Source: Clostridia bacterium (GTDB lineage Bacteria > Bacillota > Clostridia > Oscillospirales > CAG-272). From it: 7,831 nt of DNA. The notes under the pieces are model-generated. The model was not told where the DNA came from. It saw only the letters and a list, made by a program, of their open reading frames with translations, and did no database searches. Shown piece after piece: positions 1 to 6,258 of the stretch (its first letter is position 1; the number at the start of each line of letters is the position of its first letter). Position numbers and translations under genes: made by a program. The stretch lies in the NCBI GenBank assembly GCA_900753285.1, contig CAADYN010000253.1:1-7831 (forward strand), given 5' to 3'.

Positions 1-672
1 AACAAGCTGCCGACAATGCTGACGCTGCTTTCGGGAGTGCTGATGCAGGCGTGGCAGTATTCGGCGGTGAGCGAGTCGAAAAGCAGTCTCGAGGAACAGG
101 CGGATTTTTACAGCAACGTGTGGATAGGACTTCTCTCGGCGATGTTCTTTGCGTGCAGCGGAATGATAGCTTTTGCCAAGGTTGAGGTAAGCATTCTCGC
201 CGCTCCCGAATATTACGAAGCGTGGAGATGTGTGCCGATTCTGTGCGCCGCAATGCTGTTCTGTGCGTTCACTTCATTCATGGGCAGCGTCTATACCGTT
301 ACGCAGAAGAGTACGCTTTCCCTCTGGACGTCCCTTCTCGGCGCAGTCATCAACGTCATAATGAACGCACTGCTGATTCCCTCTCCTATGGGAATATACG
401 GCGCGGCATTTGCAACATGGGTAAGCTATTTTGTGGTGTTCCTTGTGCGCTCTGTCAATGCTCGAAAGTACATCCCGTTCCGGCTGTTCGGAAAGGTGTT
501 GTTTATAAGTACGGCGTTGCTTGCGGTGCAGATTCTGTTCATGTGCTTTGAATGGACGGGATGGATAGCGGTGCAGGCAGGAGTTGTGGTGCTTATGTTC
601 CTTATCGGCAGAAAACAGATAATGGAAAAGATAAACGCGTTCCGCAGAAGAGCAGGCGGCAAAAAGGCTTAA
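1..672 (+). CDS. Polysaccharide/lipid-linked oligosaccharide flippase, C-terminal part (5' end outside window)
   Basis: The frame is open from base 1 to the TAA at 670-672, giving 223 residues of a longer membrane protein. It is strongly hydrophobic, with several membrane segments separated by short basic loops, and ends in a basic tail (RRRAGGKKA). The opening stretch, with PTMLTLLSGVLMQAWQYSA and then a charged SESKSS turn, resembles the middle of Clostridial Wzx/MATE-like polysaccharide biosynthesis proteins. So do the later MGSVYTVTQKS and NVIMNALLIP segments, which match the C-terminal lobe of that superfamily. Members move undecaprenyl-linked sugars across the cytoplasmic membrane for capsule, teichoic acid or exopolysaccharide assembly. 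The substrate cannot be told from this piece. A hairpin terminator follows 16 bases after the stop, so this is the last gene of its unit. A MurJ-like or other MOP-superfamily role is possible. Confidence 0.8.
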   Translation, partial: NKLPTMLTLLSGVLMQAWQYSAVSESKSSLEEQADFYSNVWIGLLSAMFFACSGMIAFAKVEVSILAAPEYYEAWRCVPILCAAMLFCAFTSFMGSVYTVTQKSTLSLWTSLLGAVINVIMNALLIPSPMGIYGAAFATWVSYFVVFLVRSVNARKYIPFRLFGKVLFISTALLAVQILFMCFEWTGWIAVQAGVVVLMFLIGRKQIMEKINAFRRRAGGKKA

Positions 673-688
673 ACTAAATACATAAAAC

Positions 689-731
689 AAACGCGCTTGA
701 TTGGCTTTGATAGCTCTATCGGCGCGTTTTT
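689..731 (+). terminator. Intrinsic terminator after the flippase gene
   Basis: AAACGCGC (689-696) pairs with GCGCGTTT (722-729), an 8-bp stem leading directly into a T run (727-731). The 25-base loop contains a second small hairpin, GATAG/CTATC (709-713 with 716-720). It lies just past the flippase stop codon. A-rich sequence on the left side means it could also work on the minus strand. Confidence 0.65.
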
Positions 732-757
732 GTTATGTCTTCGGATTCACACAAAAC

Positions 758-786
758 AAAAAAGACCCGCAAACCTAAGTAGGTCT
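758..786 (-). terminator. Intrinsic terminator of the tRNA-Leu transcript
   Basis: Read on the minus strand, AGACC (786-782) pairs with GGTCT (767-763) and is followed by a run of T (763-758). A smaller ACCT/AGGT pairing lies inside the loop. It lies 16 bases beyond the tRNA 3' end and faces the flippase terminator. Confidence 0.65.
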
Positions 787-801
787 GTGAGCCTTATAAA
801 A

Positions 802-885
802 TGCCGGTGACCGGGGTCGAACCGGTACGGTATCGCTACCACAGGATTTTGAGTCCAGCACGTCTGCCAATTCCATCACACCGGC
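802..885 (-). tRNA. tRNA-Leu, anticodon CAA
   Basis: This is an 84-base class II tRNA on the minus strand. The acceptor stem GCCGGTG pairs with CACCGGC, with A as discriminator base. The D-arm region holds GGAATTGGCAGAC. The anticodon loop is CTCAAAA, giving anticodon CAA, which reads the leucine codon UUG. A long variable arm (GGTA-GCGA-TACC) is typical of leucine tRNAs. The T arm is ACCGG-TTCGACC-CCGGT. The anticodon stem has one T-T opposition (second pair from the outside), otherwise pairing is good. No CCA is encoded after the discriminator, so CCA must be added by nucleotidyltransferase. It has its own promoter upstream and terminator downstream. Confidence 0.95.
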
Positions 886-912
886 ATATCGGAATAAATC
901 CGTCACGATGTC

Positions 913-941
913 ATTATATCACAATCAAATCCTTTTTGCAA
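913..941 (-). promoter_or_regulatory. Promoter for tRNA-Leu
   Basis: On the minus strand there is a -35 TTGCAA (941-936), a 17-base spacer and a perfect -10 TATAAT (918-913). Transcription would start near 906, about 20 bases before the mature tRNA 5' end at 885. It starts only 20 bases beyond the stop codon of the EamA gene, and no terminator is visible between them, so some readthrough from that gene into the tRNA is possible. Confidence 0.8.
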
Positions 942-960
942 TACGGTTTTTGAAATTTGC

Positions 961-1845
961 TTATGTTCTCGCGTGAGCTTTTTTCGCGCGGAGCATGGGG
1001 AGCCTTACTTTAATCTCACCCGCGACAGCACCGCCGATTATGAGAAGCGCGCCTGCAACCTGGACGAAATTCATTGTTTCTCCGAGGAACATTACCGAGA
1101 AGAGCACAGCTGAGAGGGGTTCAAGGTAGCCGCATATCGCGATAGTCTGTATGCCGAGCTTACCGAGAGAAGAGAAGTAGCAGTAGCATGCAAGACCGGT
1201 ATTGAACAAGCCGAGGACAAGAGTCGCGGGAATGTCGGAGGGCTGAATCTGGAATGAGAATCCGCTTTTCGCAATATGGTATACCGCGCAGAAGAGGAAA
1301 GCGAATACAACCTGGAGAGCGGGGTTTTCAAGTCCCTTTATGCCGTTCGAGAGCTTTCCTGCCGTTACCATTATCGTGTAGCCTACAGCAGCAAGGATTC
1401 CGCAGATTATGCCGACTATATCGTGAGCCTCGCCGCTGCCGTTTACAAGGAATATTCCGGCGATAACAACGGTGAAGCACATTACTTTTCTGAGTGAGAG
1501 CTTTTCTTTGAAGATGAACGGAGCGAGAACCATTACGAATACGGGACCTGCGTAGTAGAGAAGCGTAGTGACGCCGACTCCTATGCGTGCGTAGCCTTCG
1601 TAAAGCGCCGCCCAGCTCAAGCCCAAGCCGAGTCCGGAGAGAGCAAGGAAGAAGAAGTCTTTTTTATGCTTCATGAAAGTAAATTTGGAACCGCTGAGCA
1701 GGAAAATAGCGATAAGGCAAATCGAGCCGAAAAGGGAACGCCAGAACACCGTCTCGTGACTTGAGAGAGCGATATGGCTTGCGACGACGCCGTTTGTTCC
1801 AAATATTAAAAGAGACGCGAAGTATTTGACGAAAGATTTATTCAT
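961..1845 (-). CDS. EamA/DMT-superfamily transporter
   Basis: This is a 294-residue integral membrane protein with about ten hydrophobic segments arranged as two repeated halves (about residues 5-140 and 145-285). That is the usual size and layout of the EamA (RhaT-like) branch of the drug/metabolite transporter superfamily. Family hallmarks include FGTNGVVASHI near the start, a WRSLFGSICLI segment, the YYAGPVFVMVLAPFIFKEKLSLRK end of the first half, and GYLEPLSAVLFSVMFLGE in the second half. Members mostly export amino acids, nucleosides or other small metabolites; the substrate here is unknown. The ATG at 1845 is preceded by AGAGGAG, 12 bases upstream on the minus strand, a slightly long spacing. 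The gene diverges from the LysR-type regulator and is a plausible target of it. Its 3' end abuts the tRNA-Leu promoter. Confidence 0.9.
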   Translation of the reverse strand: MNKSFVKYFASLLIFGTNGVVASHIALSSHETVFWRSLFGSICLIAIFLLSGSKFTFMKHKKDFFFLALSGLGLGLSWAALYEGYARIGVGVTTLLYYAGPVFVMVLAPFIFKEKLSLRKVMCFTVVIAGIFLVNGSGEAHDIVGIICGILAAVGYTIMVTAGKLSNGIKGLENPALQVVFAFLFCAVYHIAKSGFSFQIQPSDIPATLVLGLFNTGLACYCYFSSLGKLGIQTIAICGYLEPLSAVLFSVMFLGETMNFVQVAGALLIIGGAVAGEIKVRLPMLRAKKAHART

Positions 1846-1863
1846 ATTTTTTCAATTCTCCTC

Positions 1864-1892
1864 TTGCTTAAGCAGCCTGATTAGTATATCAT
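1864..1892 (+). promoter_or_regulatory. Possible promoter for the LysR-MATE unit
   Basis: TTGCTT (1864-1869), a 17-base spacer and TATCAT (1887-1892) form a moderate sigma-A type promoter on the plus strand. The leader before the LysR start at 1985 would be about 85 bases. The -10 overlaps the -10 of the divergent promoter, so the two could compete. The match is reasonable but not decisive. Confidence 0.45.
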
Positions 1893-1911
1893 ATTATCCG
1901 GAATAATGAAA
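1883..1911 (-). promoter_or_regulatory. Promoter for the EamA transporter
   Basis: On the minus strand there is a -35 like TTTCAT (1911-1906), a 17-base spacer and -10 TATACT (1888-1883), about 38 bases before the EamA start codon. The weak -35 overlaps a dyad that could bind the neighbouring LysR-type protein, which would fit an activator-dependent promoter. Confidence 0.5.
1893..1907. promoter_or_regulatory. Candidate LysR-type operator (T-N11-A dyad)
   Basis: ATTAT (1893-1897) and ATAAT (1903-1907) are perfect 5-base inverted arms around a 5-base centre CCGGA, and T1894 to A1906 fits the T-N11-A rule for LysR-type boxes. It lies between the divergent EamA and LysR genes and touches the -35 of the EamA promoter. 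AT-rich short dyads occur by chance, so confidence is limited. Confidence 0.4.
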
Positions 1912-1968
1912 GCGAATGTTTGGCATGCTTAGGATTACATTTCGTCATGCAAAACCGCTATTGCTATC

Positions 1969-1973
1969 GGGAG
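1969..1973 (+). promoter_or_regulatory. Ribosome binding site that favours the LysR start at 1985
   Basis: GGGAG lies 11 bases before ATG 1985. The longer possible start at 1916 has no comparable site and would add 23 residues ahead of the point where LysR proteins normally begin. Confidence 0.55.
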
Positions 1974-1984
1974 TTTCTTCTGAA

Positions 1985-2884
1985 ATGGATAAGAATATTA
2001 TAAAATACCTTGCGTTTGTCAAAACAGTGGAATACGGCAGCTTCACAAAGGCAGCTGAGCTTCTCCACTACACCCAGTCGGGAATAAGCCGCATGATAAA
2101 CGAGCTTGAAACCGAATGCAGCCTGACACTCCTTGAGAGAAGCCGTGCGGGCGTCAGACTTACGGGGGACGGAACACTGCTCCTGCCGTATGCAAAGGCT
2201 TTGTGCGCCGAATACGAGCGTCTGGAGAATCAGGTCGGCGAGCTTAACGGACTTCACTCCGGCATCATCAGAATCGGCACGATATCGAGTATAGCTACGC
2301 ACTGGATACCCAATATAATAAAGCACTACCAAAGGGACTACCCCGGAATAGACTATGAGTTGCTGCAGGGAGACTACGGGGAAATTGAGGAGTGGATAGC
2401 CGACGGAAGAGTTGACTGCGGATTTCTCATCCTTCCCACAAGGAGCGAGTTTGACACGATATTCCTCGGAGACGACAAGCTGAAGGTGGTTCTTCCCGAG
2501 GGACATCCGTTTGCGTCGCTTGAGAGGTTTCCGATAGACGAGCTTGAAAAAGAACCGTTCCTGCTTCTCGAGAAAAGTGAACGAAGCGAAATATCCCAGC
2601 TGCTCAAAGCGTACGACATTCATCCGAAAGTTCACTTTACAACATGGGACGATTATAGTATAATGTCTATGGTCGAATCCGGACTGGGCATAGCGGTTCT
2701 TCCCGAGCTTATTTTGAAACGGATTCCCTATAAAATTATAATAAAAGACCTTGATGTGCCGGCTTACAGAAAGATTGCCATCGCGCTCAAGAACGAGAAA
2801 ACTTCTACCCTCGCGGTAAAGAGGTTTTTGGATTACTTAAAATACAGAATTACGACCCCGGAGAACAATAATGGAACAAAATAA
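1985..2884 (+). CDS. LysR-type transcriptional regulator
   Basis: Starting at ATG 1985 the protein has 299 residues, the normal LysR length. The first 60 or so residues form the winged helix-turn-helix: MDKNIIKYLAFVKTVEYGSF, then TKAAELLHYTQSGISRMINELE, the classic AA..L..TQ..IS..I..LE pattern. A wing, LLERSRAGVRLTGDG, and a linker helix to about residue 85 follow. Residues 90-290 are the two-lobed effector-binding domain (IRIGTISSIATHWIP, GRVDCGFLI, ESGLGIAVLPE). The effector is not identifiable. The gene diverges from an EamA transporter and overlaps a MATE pump gene by 14 bases, so it probably controls one or both in response to a small molecule. An in-frame ATG at 1916 would give 322 residues but adds a tail not seen in the family. 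Confidence 0.92.
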   Translation: MDKNIIKYLAFVKTVEYGSFTKAAELLHYTQSGISRMINELETECSLTLLERSRAGVRLTGDGTLLLPYAKALCAEYERLENQVGELNGLHSGIIRIGTISSIATHWIPNIIKHYQRDYPGIDYELLQGDYGEIEEWIADGRVDCGFLILPTRSEFDTIFLGDDKLKVVLPEGHPFASLERFPIDELEKEPFLLLEKSERSEISQLLKAYDIHPKVHFTTWDDYSIMSMVESGLGIAVLPELILKRIPYKIIIKDLDVPAYRKIAIALKNEKTSTLAVKRFLDYLKYRITTPENNNGTK

Positions 2885-4325
2885 CGACCACGCCAAAAAT
2901 ACCGAAAAATTCATACGAATGACGACGCAGCCGGTGGAGAAGCTGATAGCAAAACTGGCTGTGCCGACGATTATATCAATGCTCGTGACTTCGTTTTACA
3001 ACCTCGCGGACACTTTTTTTGTGCGTCAGCTTGAAAACGACAGTATGGTTGCCGCAGTCGGAGTGGTTCTTCCGCTCATGACACTGATTCAGGCGTTCGG
3101 ATTCTTCTGCGGACACGGCTCAGGCAACTACATCTCCCGCGCATACGGAAAACAGGACTACAAGGACGCTGAAACCATGGCGGCTACGGGATTCTGCTAC
3201 GCGGTGCTGTTCGGACTTATCATCGGAGTGCTCGGACTTGTGTTCATCGACCCTCTCGCGCTTCTTCTCGGAGCAAAAACCGAGGCTACGATACGCTCGA
3301 CTATCGACTACATGAGGTACATCCTCTACGCCACTCCGTTTATGACGGGCGCTATCGTTATGAACAATCAGCTGAGGATGCAGGGAAATGCGTTCTTCGC
3401 CATGATAGGACTGACTTCCGGGGCGATCGTAAATATTGTGCTTGACCCCATCCTCATCTACTCAGCGGGAGACACACTGGCGGGCGGAAGCGTTACAATG
3501 CCGTTTGGCGCAGGTATGGGAGTCGGCGGAGCTGCTCTTGCCACTGCTGTCAGCCAGATACTCAGCTTTTTCATTTTATTCATAGGCGTCACAAAAAGCG
3601 ACAATATAAAGATACATCTGAAAAACTTCTCTCCGAGGCTTTACTACATAAAAAATATAGTGCGCGGCGGACTTCCATCACTTGGACGTCAGGGAGTTTC
3701 AAGCATCGCGGTAGCCTGTCTTAACCATGCGGTCGGAATCTACGTGCAGGACAGCATTATGATAGACGCGGTTCAGGCTGCCATGACCGGTGTTTCAAAG
3801 ATAATGAACTTCCTCACTTCCGCTCTTACGGGATTCGGACAGGGATTTCAGCCGGTCTGCGGATTCAACTACGGCGCGGGAAAATACAAGAGAGTCATTC
3901 GTGCGTATACGTTCTGCGTGAAGGTGTCGACGGTCGTGCTTGTTGCAATCGCAGCTGTCGGATTCGCGTTCGCAGAGCCTATCACACAGGCTATAGCGGG
4001 AAGCTCGGAGCTTGCGGGGGACATCGCGGCTGTTGCATTCAGAGCGCAGCTGGTAGTGTTCCCGCTCATGTCGTGGGTTATAATGTGCAATATGATGCTC
4101 CAGAACATCGGAATGACCGCACGCGCTACGATAGTTGCAATGTCACGTCAGGGTATCGCGTTTATTCCGGCGGTGTTTATCCTCCCTCTTATCACGGGCA
4201 AGCTTTTCTCCGACCCTGTAATCGGACTTCAGCTCTCTCAGTCGGTGGCGGATTTGTTGTCGTTCATAATATCCCTCCCGATAGGCGTTTCGGTGCTGAG
4301 AGAAATGGCGGCGAAGGAAAAATAA
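2871..4325 (+). CDS. MATE-family multidrug/metabolite efflux pump (NorM/MepA/DinF-like)
   Basis: This is a 484-residue, 12-helix membrane protein of normal MATE length, exchanging Na+ or H+ for organic cations or other small molecules at the cytoplasmic membrane. The N lobe carries the FYNLADTFFV motif (residues 42-51) and LRMQGNAFFAMIG (168-180), then NIVLDPILIY (188-197). The C lobe repeats the fold, with GFGQGFQPVCGFNYGAGKYK (321-340), the family's hallmark. The start ATG lies inside the end of the LysR gene, and GGAG (2860-2863) sits 7 bases before it, so translation of the two is probably coupled. The loop after the first motif reads VRQLENDS instead of the more usual V.. LG, a modest deviation. 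A terminator follows 8 bases after the stop. The substrate is unknown; a LysR-controlled drug or metabolite export role is inferred from context. Confidence 0.93.
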   Translation: MEQNNDHAKNTEKFIRMTTQPVEKLIAKLAVPTIISMLVTSFYNLADTFFVRQLENDSMVAAVGVVLPLMTLIQAFGFFCGHGSGNYISRAYGKQDYKDAETMAATGFCYAVLFGLIIGVLGLVFIDPLALLLGAKTEATIRSTIDYMRYILYATPFMTGAIVMNNQLRMQGNAFFAMIGLTSGAIVNIVLDPILIYSAGDTLAGGSVTMPFGAGMGVGGAALATAVSQILSFFILFIGVTKSDNIKIHLKNFSPRLYYIKNIVRGGLPSLGRQGVSSIAVACLNHAVGIYVQDSIMIDAVQAAMTGVSKIMNFLTSALTGFGQGFQPVCGFNYGAGKYKRVIRAYTFCVKVSTVVLVAIAAVGFAFAEPITQAIAGSSELAGDIAAVAFRAQLVVFPLMSWVIMCNMMLQNIGMTARATIVAMSRQGIAFIPAVFILPLITGKLFSDPVIGLQLSQSVADLLSFIISLPIGVSVLREMAAKEK

Positions 4326-4332
4326 TAAAACT

Positions 4333-4360
4333 GCGGGTGGGCTGTCTCATCCGCTTTTTT
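4333..4360 (+). terminator. Intrinsic terminator of the LysR-MATE unit
   Basis: GCGGGTG (4333-4339) pairs with CATCCGC (4348-4354), 7 bp including one G-T pair, with an 8-base loop and six T (4355-4360). It starts 8 bases after the MATE stop codon and separates the efflux unit from the amino-sugar operon. Confidence 0.85.
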
Positions 4361-4565
4361 GTCGCATGGGAGACTTTCCGCATATACTGTCATGGTATCG
4401 GTATTTCGGATAATTTTGAAATAAGAATCCCCTATGCAACTTTTTGTGGCGCGAACATGGTCGAAATATATATAATACAGCCGCAAAATACCCGATAAAA
4501 TATCCGAAATGACACAAAAATGTATGCAGCAACTCAAAGTAGCGGAATGAAAATAAAAAAGTTGG
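4361..4565. other. AT-rich intergenic region without a convincing gene
   Basis: No open frame here has a ribosome site or family resemblance. The stretch holds a perfect 10-bp inverted repeat (separately listed), a second 8-bp inverted pair TTTTTGTG (4441-4448) with CACAAAAA (4513-4520), and a 12-base imperfect tandem repeat at 4485-4508. An isolated TATAAT (4471-4476) has no good -35. It may be upstream control DNA for the following operon, or degenerate sequence. Confidence 0.4.
4403..4510. repeat. Spaced 10-bp inverted repeat
   Basis: ATTTCGGATA (4403-4412) is perfectly repeated in inverted orientation as TATCCGAAAT (4501-4510), with 88 bases between. The arms lie about 55 to 165 bases upstream of the promoter of the HTH-GlmM operon. 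They could be paired protein-binding sites or the base of a long hairpin; chance is not excluded. Confidence 0.4.
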
Positions 4566-4594
4566 TTGAAACGGGAACGGAGCGGCGTTATAAT
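4566..4594 (+). promoter_or_regulatory. Strong promoter of the HTH-glmM operon
   Basis: TTGAAA (4566-4571), a 17-base spacer and a perfect TATAAT (4589-4594) form a near-consensus sigma-A promoter. Start of transcription is expected near 4601, leaving a leader of about 30 bases. That is far too short for a riboswitch or a glmS ribozyme. No clear dyad operator overlaps it. Confidence 0.85.
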
Positions 4595-4618
4595 TAAGAA
4601 AAAACAAAAAGTATAGGC

Positions 4619-4622
4619 GAGG
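4619..4622 (+). promoter_or_regulatory. Ribosome binding site fixing the start of the HTH-GlmM fusion
   Basis: GAGG lies 7 bases before ATG 4630, directly downstream of the strong promoter. There is no ATG, GTG or TTG with a ribosome site near residue 83, where the mutase domain begins. This supports translation of the DNA-binding domain and the enzyme as one chain. Confidence 0.7.
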
Positions 4623-4629
4623 CGTAAAA

Positions 4630-6258
4630 ATGACTATAGGAAAGAAAATAACATGGCTGAGACAGAAAAACGGAATATCTCAGGAGGAACTTGCCGATCG
4701 TCTTGAGGTATCTCGTCAGTCTGTTTCAAAATGGGAGATGGACGCGGCATATCCACGCATAGATAAGCTCATTCAGATGTGTACTGTTTTCGGAGTAAGC
4801 ACGGATGAGCTTTTAAAGGAAGAAATTTCATTTGATGAAAAAGAAAAGCCGGCAGTAAAGCACACATCGGAAAACCACTACTTCGGCACGGACGGATTCA
4901 GAGGTGAAGCAAACATTGACTTAACCGCCGAGCAGGCATTCAAGGTGGGACGTTTCCTCGGCTGGTACTACGCAAATCCGCTCTCCGGCTGCCGCGACAG
5001 AAACTACAGACCTAAGTTCGTTATCGGAAAAGACACGCGCCGTTCAAGCTATATGCTTGAGTATTCGATAGCTGCCGGAATCACAGCGTCAGGCGGAGAC
5101 ACATATATGCTTCACGTAACGACCACTCCGAGCGTTTCCTACGTCACCAGACAGGACGATTTCGACTGCGGCATTATGATATCCGCTTCACATAACTCCT
5201 ACGAGGACAACGGTATAAAGCTCGTAAACCGCTTCGGCGAAAAGATGGACGACGACACGCTGTACCTCATTGAAGCATACCTCGACGGAAAGATGGATGT
5301 TCTTTTTGGGGGCGGCGAGAGTGACCTTCCGCTTGCGAAAAAGGAAAGAATCGGCGCGATAATCGACTATGTGTCCGGCAGAAACCGCTACATGGGCTAC
5401 CTTATCTCCATAGTATCGCATTCGTTCCGTTCTCTCAGAATCGGTCTTGACTGCGCAAACGGCTCTTCCTGGATGATAGCTCCCGCGATATTCGAGGCTC
5501 TCGGCGCGACGACATACGTTATCAACGCAAGCCCCGACGGACAGAACATCAACCACAACGCAGGCTCTACGCATATCGAAGGACTTGTAAAACTGGTTCG
5601 CGAGCAGCATCTTGACGTTGGCTTTGCTTTCGACGGAGACGCTGACCGTTGTCTTGCGGTTGACGAAAACGGAAATGTAGTAAACGGCGACCACATCCTC
5701 TACATCCTCGCAAATCAGCTCAAGAGGAAGGGCATACTAAACCACGACACTATTGTAGCGACTGTCATGTCAAACGGCGGTCTTACAAAGGCTCTGCGCG
5801 AGGTCGGAATAAATACGGTAAAAACAGCGGTCGGCGACAGATATGTTTACGAAGCCATGATGAAGGACGGATATCTTCTCGGCGGAGAGCAGTCGGGACA
5901 CATTATCCTACAGAAGTACGCGACTACGGGAGACGGAATCCTCACCGCGCTCATGCTAATGGAAGAAATACTTGACAGAAAGTCCACTCTCGGCAAGCTG
6001 GCGTCCCCTGTGAAGATATTCCCGCAATCTCTCATAAACATCAAGGTGCCGGATAAGGACGCTGTGATGAACGACGAGCATGTCAAGAGCATCGTTCACG
6101 AGATAGAAGAAGAGCTTGGCGAAAACGGAAGAATACTTCTCAGAAAGAGCGGAACGGAAAACGTCATTCGTGTTATGGTTGAATGCGAAAACGAGGAGCA
6201 GTGCAATTCCTGCGCAGAAAAAGCCGCCGCTTACATCAGAGAAAGGTACGGTAAATAA
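4630..6258 (+). CDS. glmM: XRE helix-turn-helix domain fused to phosphoglucosamine mutase (GlmM)
   Basis: The 542-residue chain is about 90 longer than usual GlmM (roughly 450). Residues 1-63 form an XRE/Cro helix-turn-helix: SQEELADRL (17-25), then recognition helix SRQSVSKWE (28-36). A charged linker (about 64-82) follows. The mutase starts at YFGTDGFRG (84-92), the GlmM signature. It has the phosphoserine loop ISASHN (catalytic Ser187), metal site DGDADR (335-340), sugar loop GGEQSGH (418-424) and phosphate loop RKSGTEN (505-511), so it looks active. GlmM converts glucosamine-6-P to glucosamine-1-P in the cytoplasm for UDP-GlcNAc synthesis. Ser190 follows ASHN where proline is usual. The 230 bases coding for HTH and linker are AT-richer (about 41% GC by hand count) than the early mutase part (about 54%). 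It overlaps the next gene by one base and glmS follows. Enzyme assignment is firm; a regulatory role of the HTH is inference. Confidence 0.92.
   Translation: MTIGKKITWLRQKNGISQEELADRLEVSRQSVSKWEMDAAYPRIDKLIQMCTVFGVSTDELLKEEISFDEKEKPAVKHTSENHYFGTDGFRGEANIDLTAEQAFKVGRFLGWYYANPLSGCRDRNYRPKFVIGKDTRRSSYMLEYSIAAGITASGGDTYMLHVTTTPSVSYVTRQDDFDCGIMISASHNSYEDNGIKLVNRFGEKMDDDTLYLIEAYLDGKMDVLFGGGESDLPLAKKERIGAIIDYVSGRNRYMGYLISIVSHSFRSLRIGLDCANGSSWMIAPAIFEALGATTYVINASPDGQNINHNAGSTHIEGLVKLVREQHLDVGFAFDGDADRCLAVDENGNVVNGDHILYILANQLKRKGILNHDTIVATVMSNGGLTKALREVGINTVKTAVGDRYVYEAMMKDGYLLGGEQSGHIILQKYATTGDGILTALMLMEEILDRKSTLGKLASPVKIFPQSLINIKVPDKDAVMNDEHVKSIVHEIEEELGENGRILLRKSGTENVIRVMVECENEEQCNSCAEKAAAYIRERYGK

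Noticed and set aside
1916..1984. Earlier in-frame ATG for the LysR gene
   Set aside because: It adds 23 residues before the normal LysR N-terminus, lacks a ribosome site, and lies close to the expected transcription start.
1964..2635. Minus-strand open frame of 223 codons opposite the LysR gene
   Set aside because: It is antisense to a well-supported LysR protein, with no recognisable domain or ribosome site.
4471..4476. Second TATAAT as an additional operon promoter
   Set aside because: No acceptable -35 at 16-18 bases upstream; the nearest TTG-type hexamer is 21 bases away.
4073..4498. Plus-strand frame of 141 codons overlapping the MATE gene end
   Set aside because: Most of it is an alternative frame of the MATE gene and it runs through the terminator; no motif is seen.
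4520..4597. A 25-codon plus-strand frame that could be a leader peptide
   Set aside because: It has no ribosome site and contains the operon promoter itself, so it would not be on the operon mRNA.
4595..4629. Riboswitch or attenuator in the operon leader
   Set aside because: The predicted leader is about 30 bases, A-rich, and has no hairpin.
5188..5694. Minus-strand open frame opposite the mutase
   Set aside because: It is antisense to conserved GlmM active-site regions; the translated sequence has no family resemblance.
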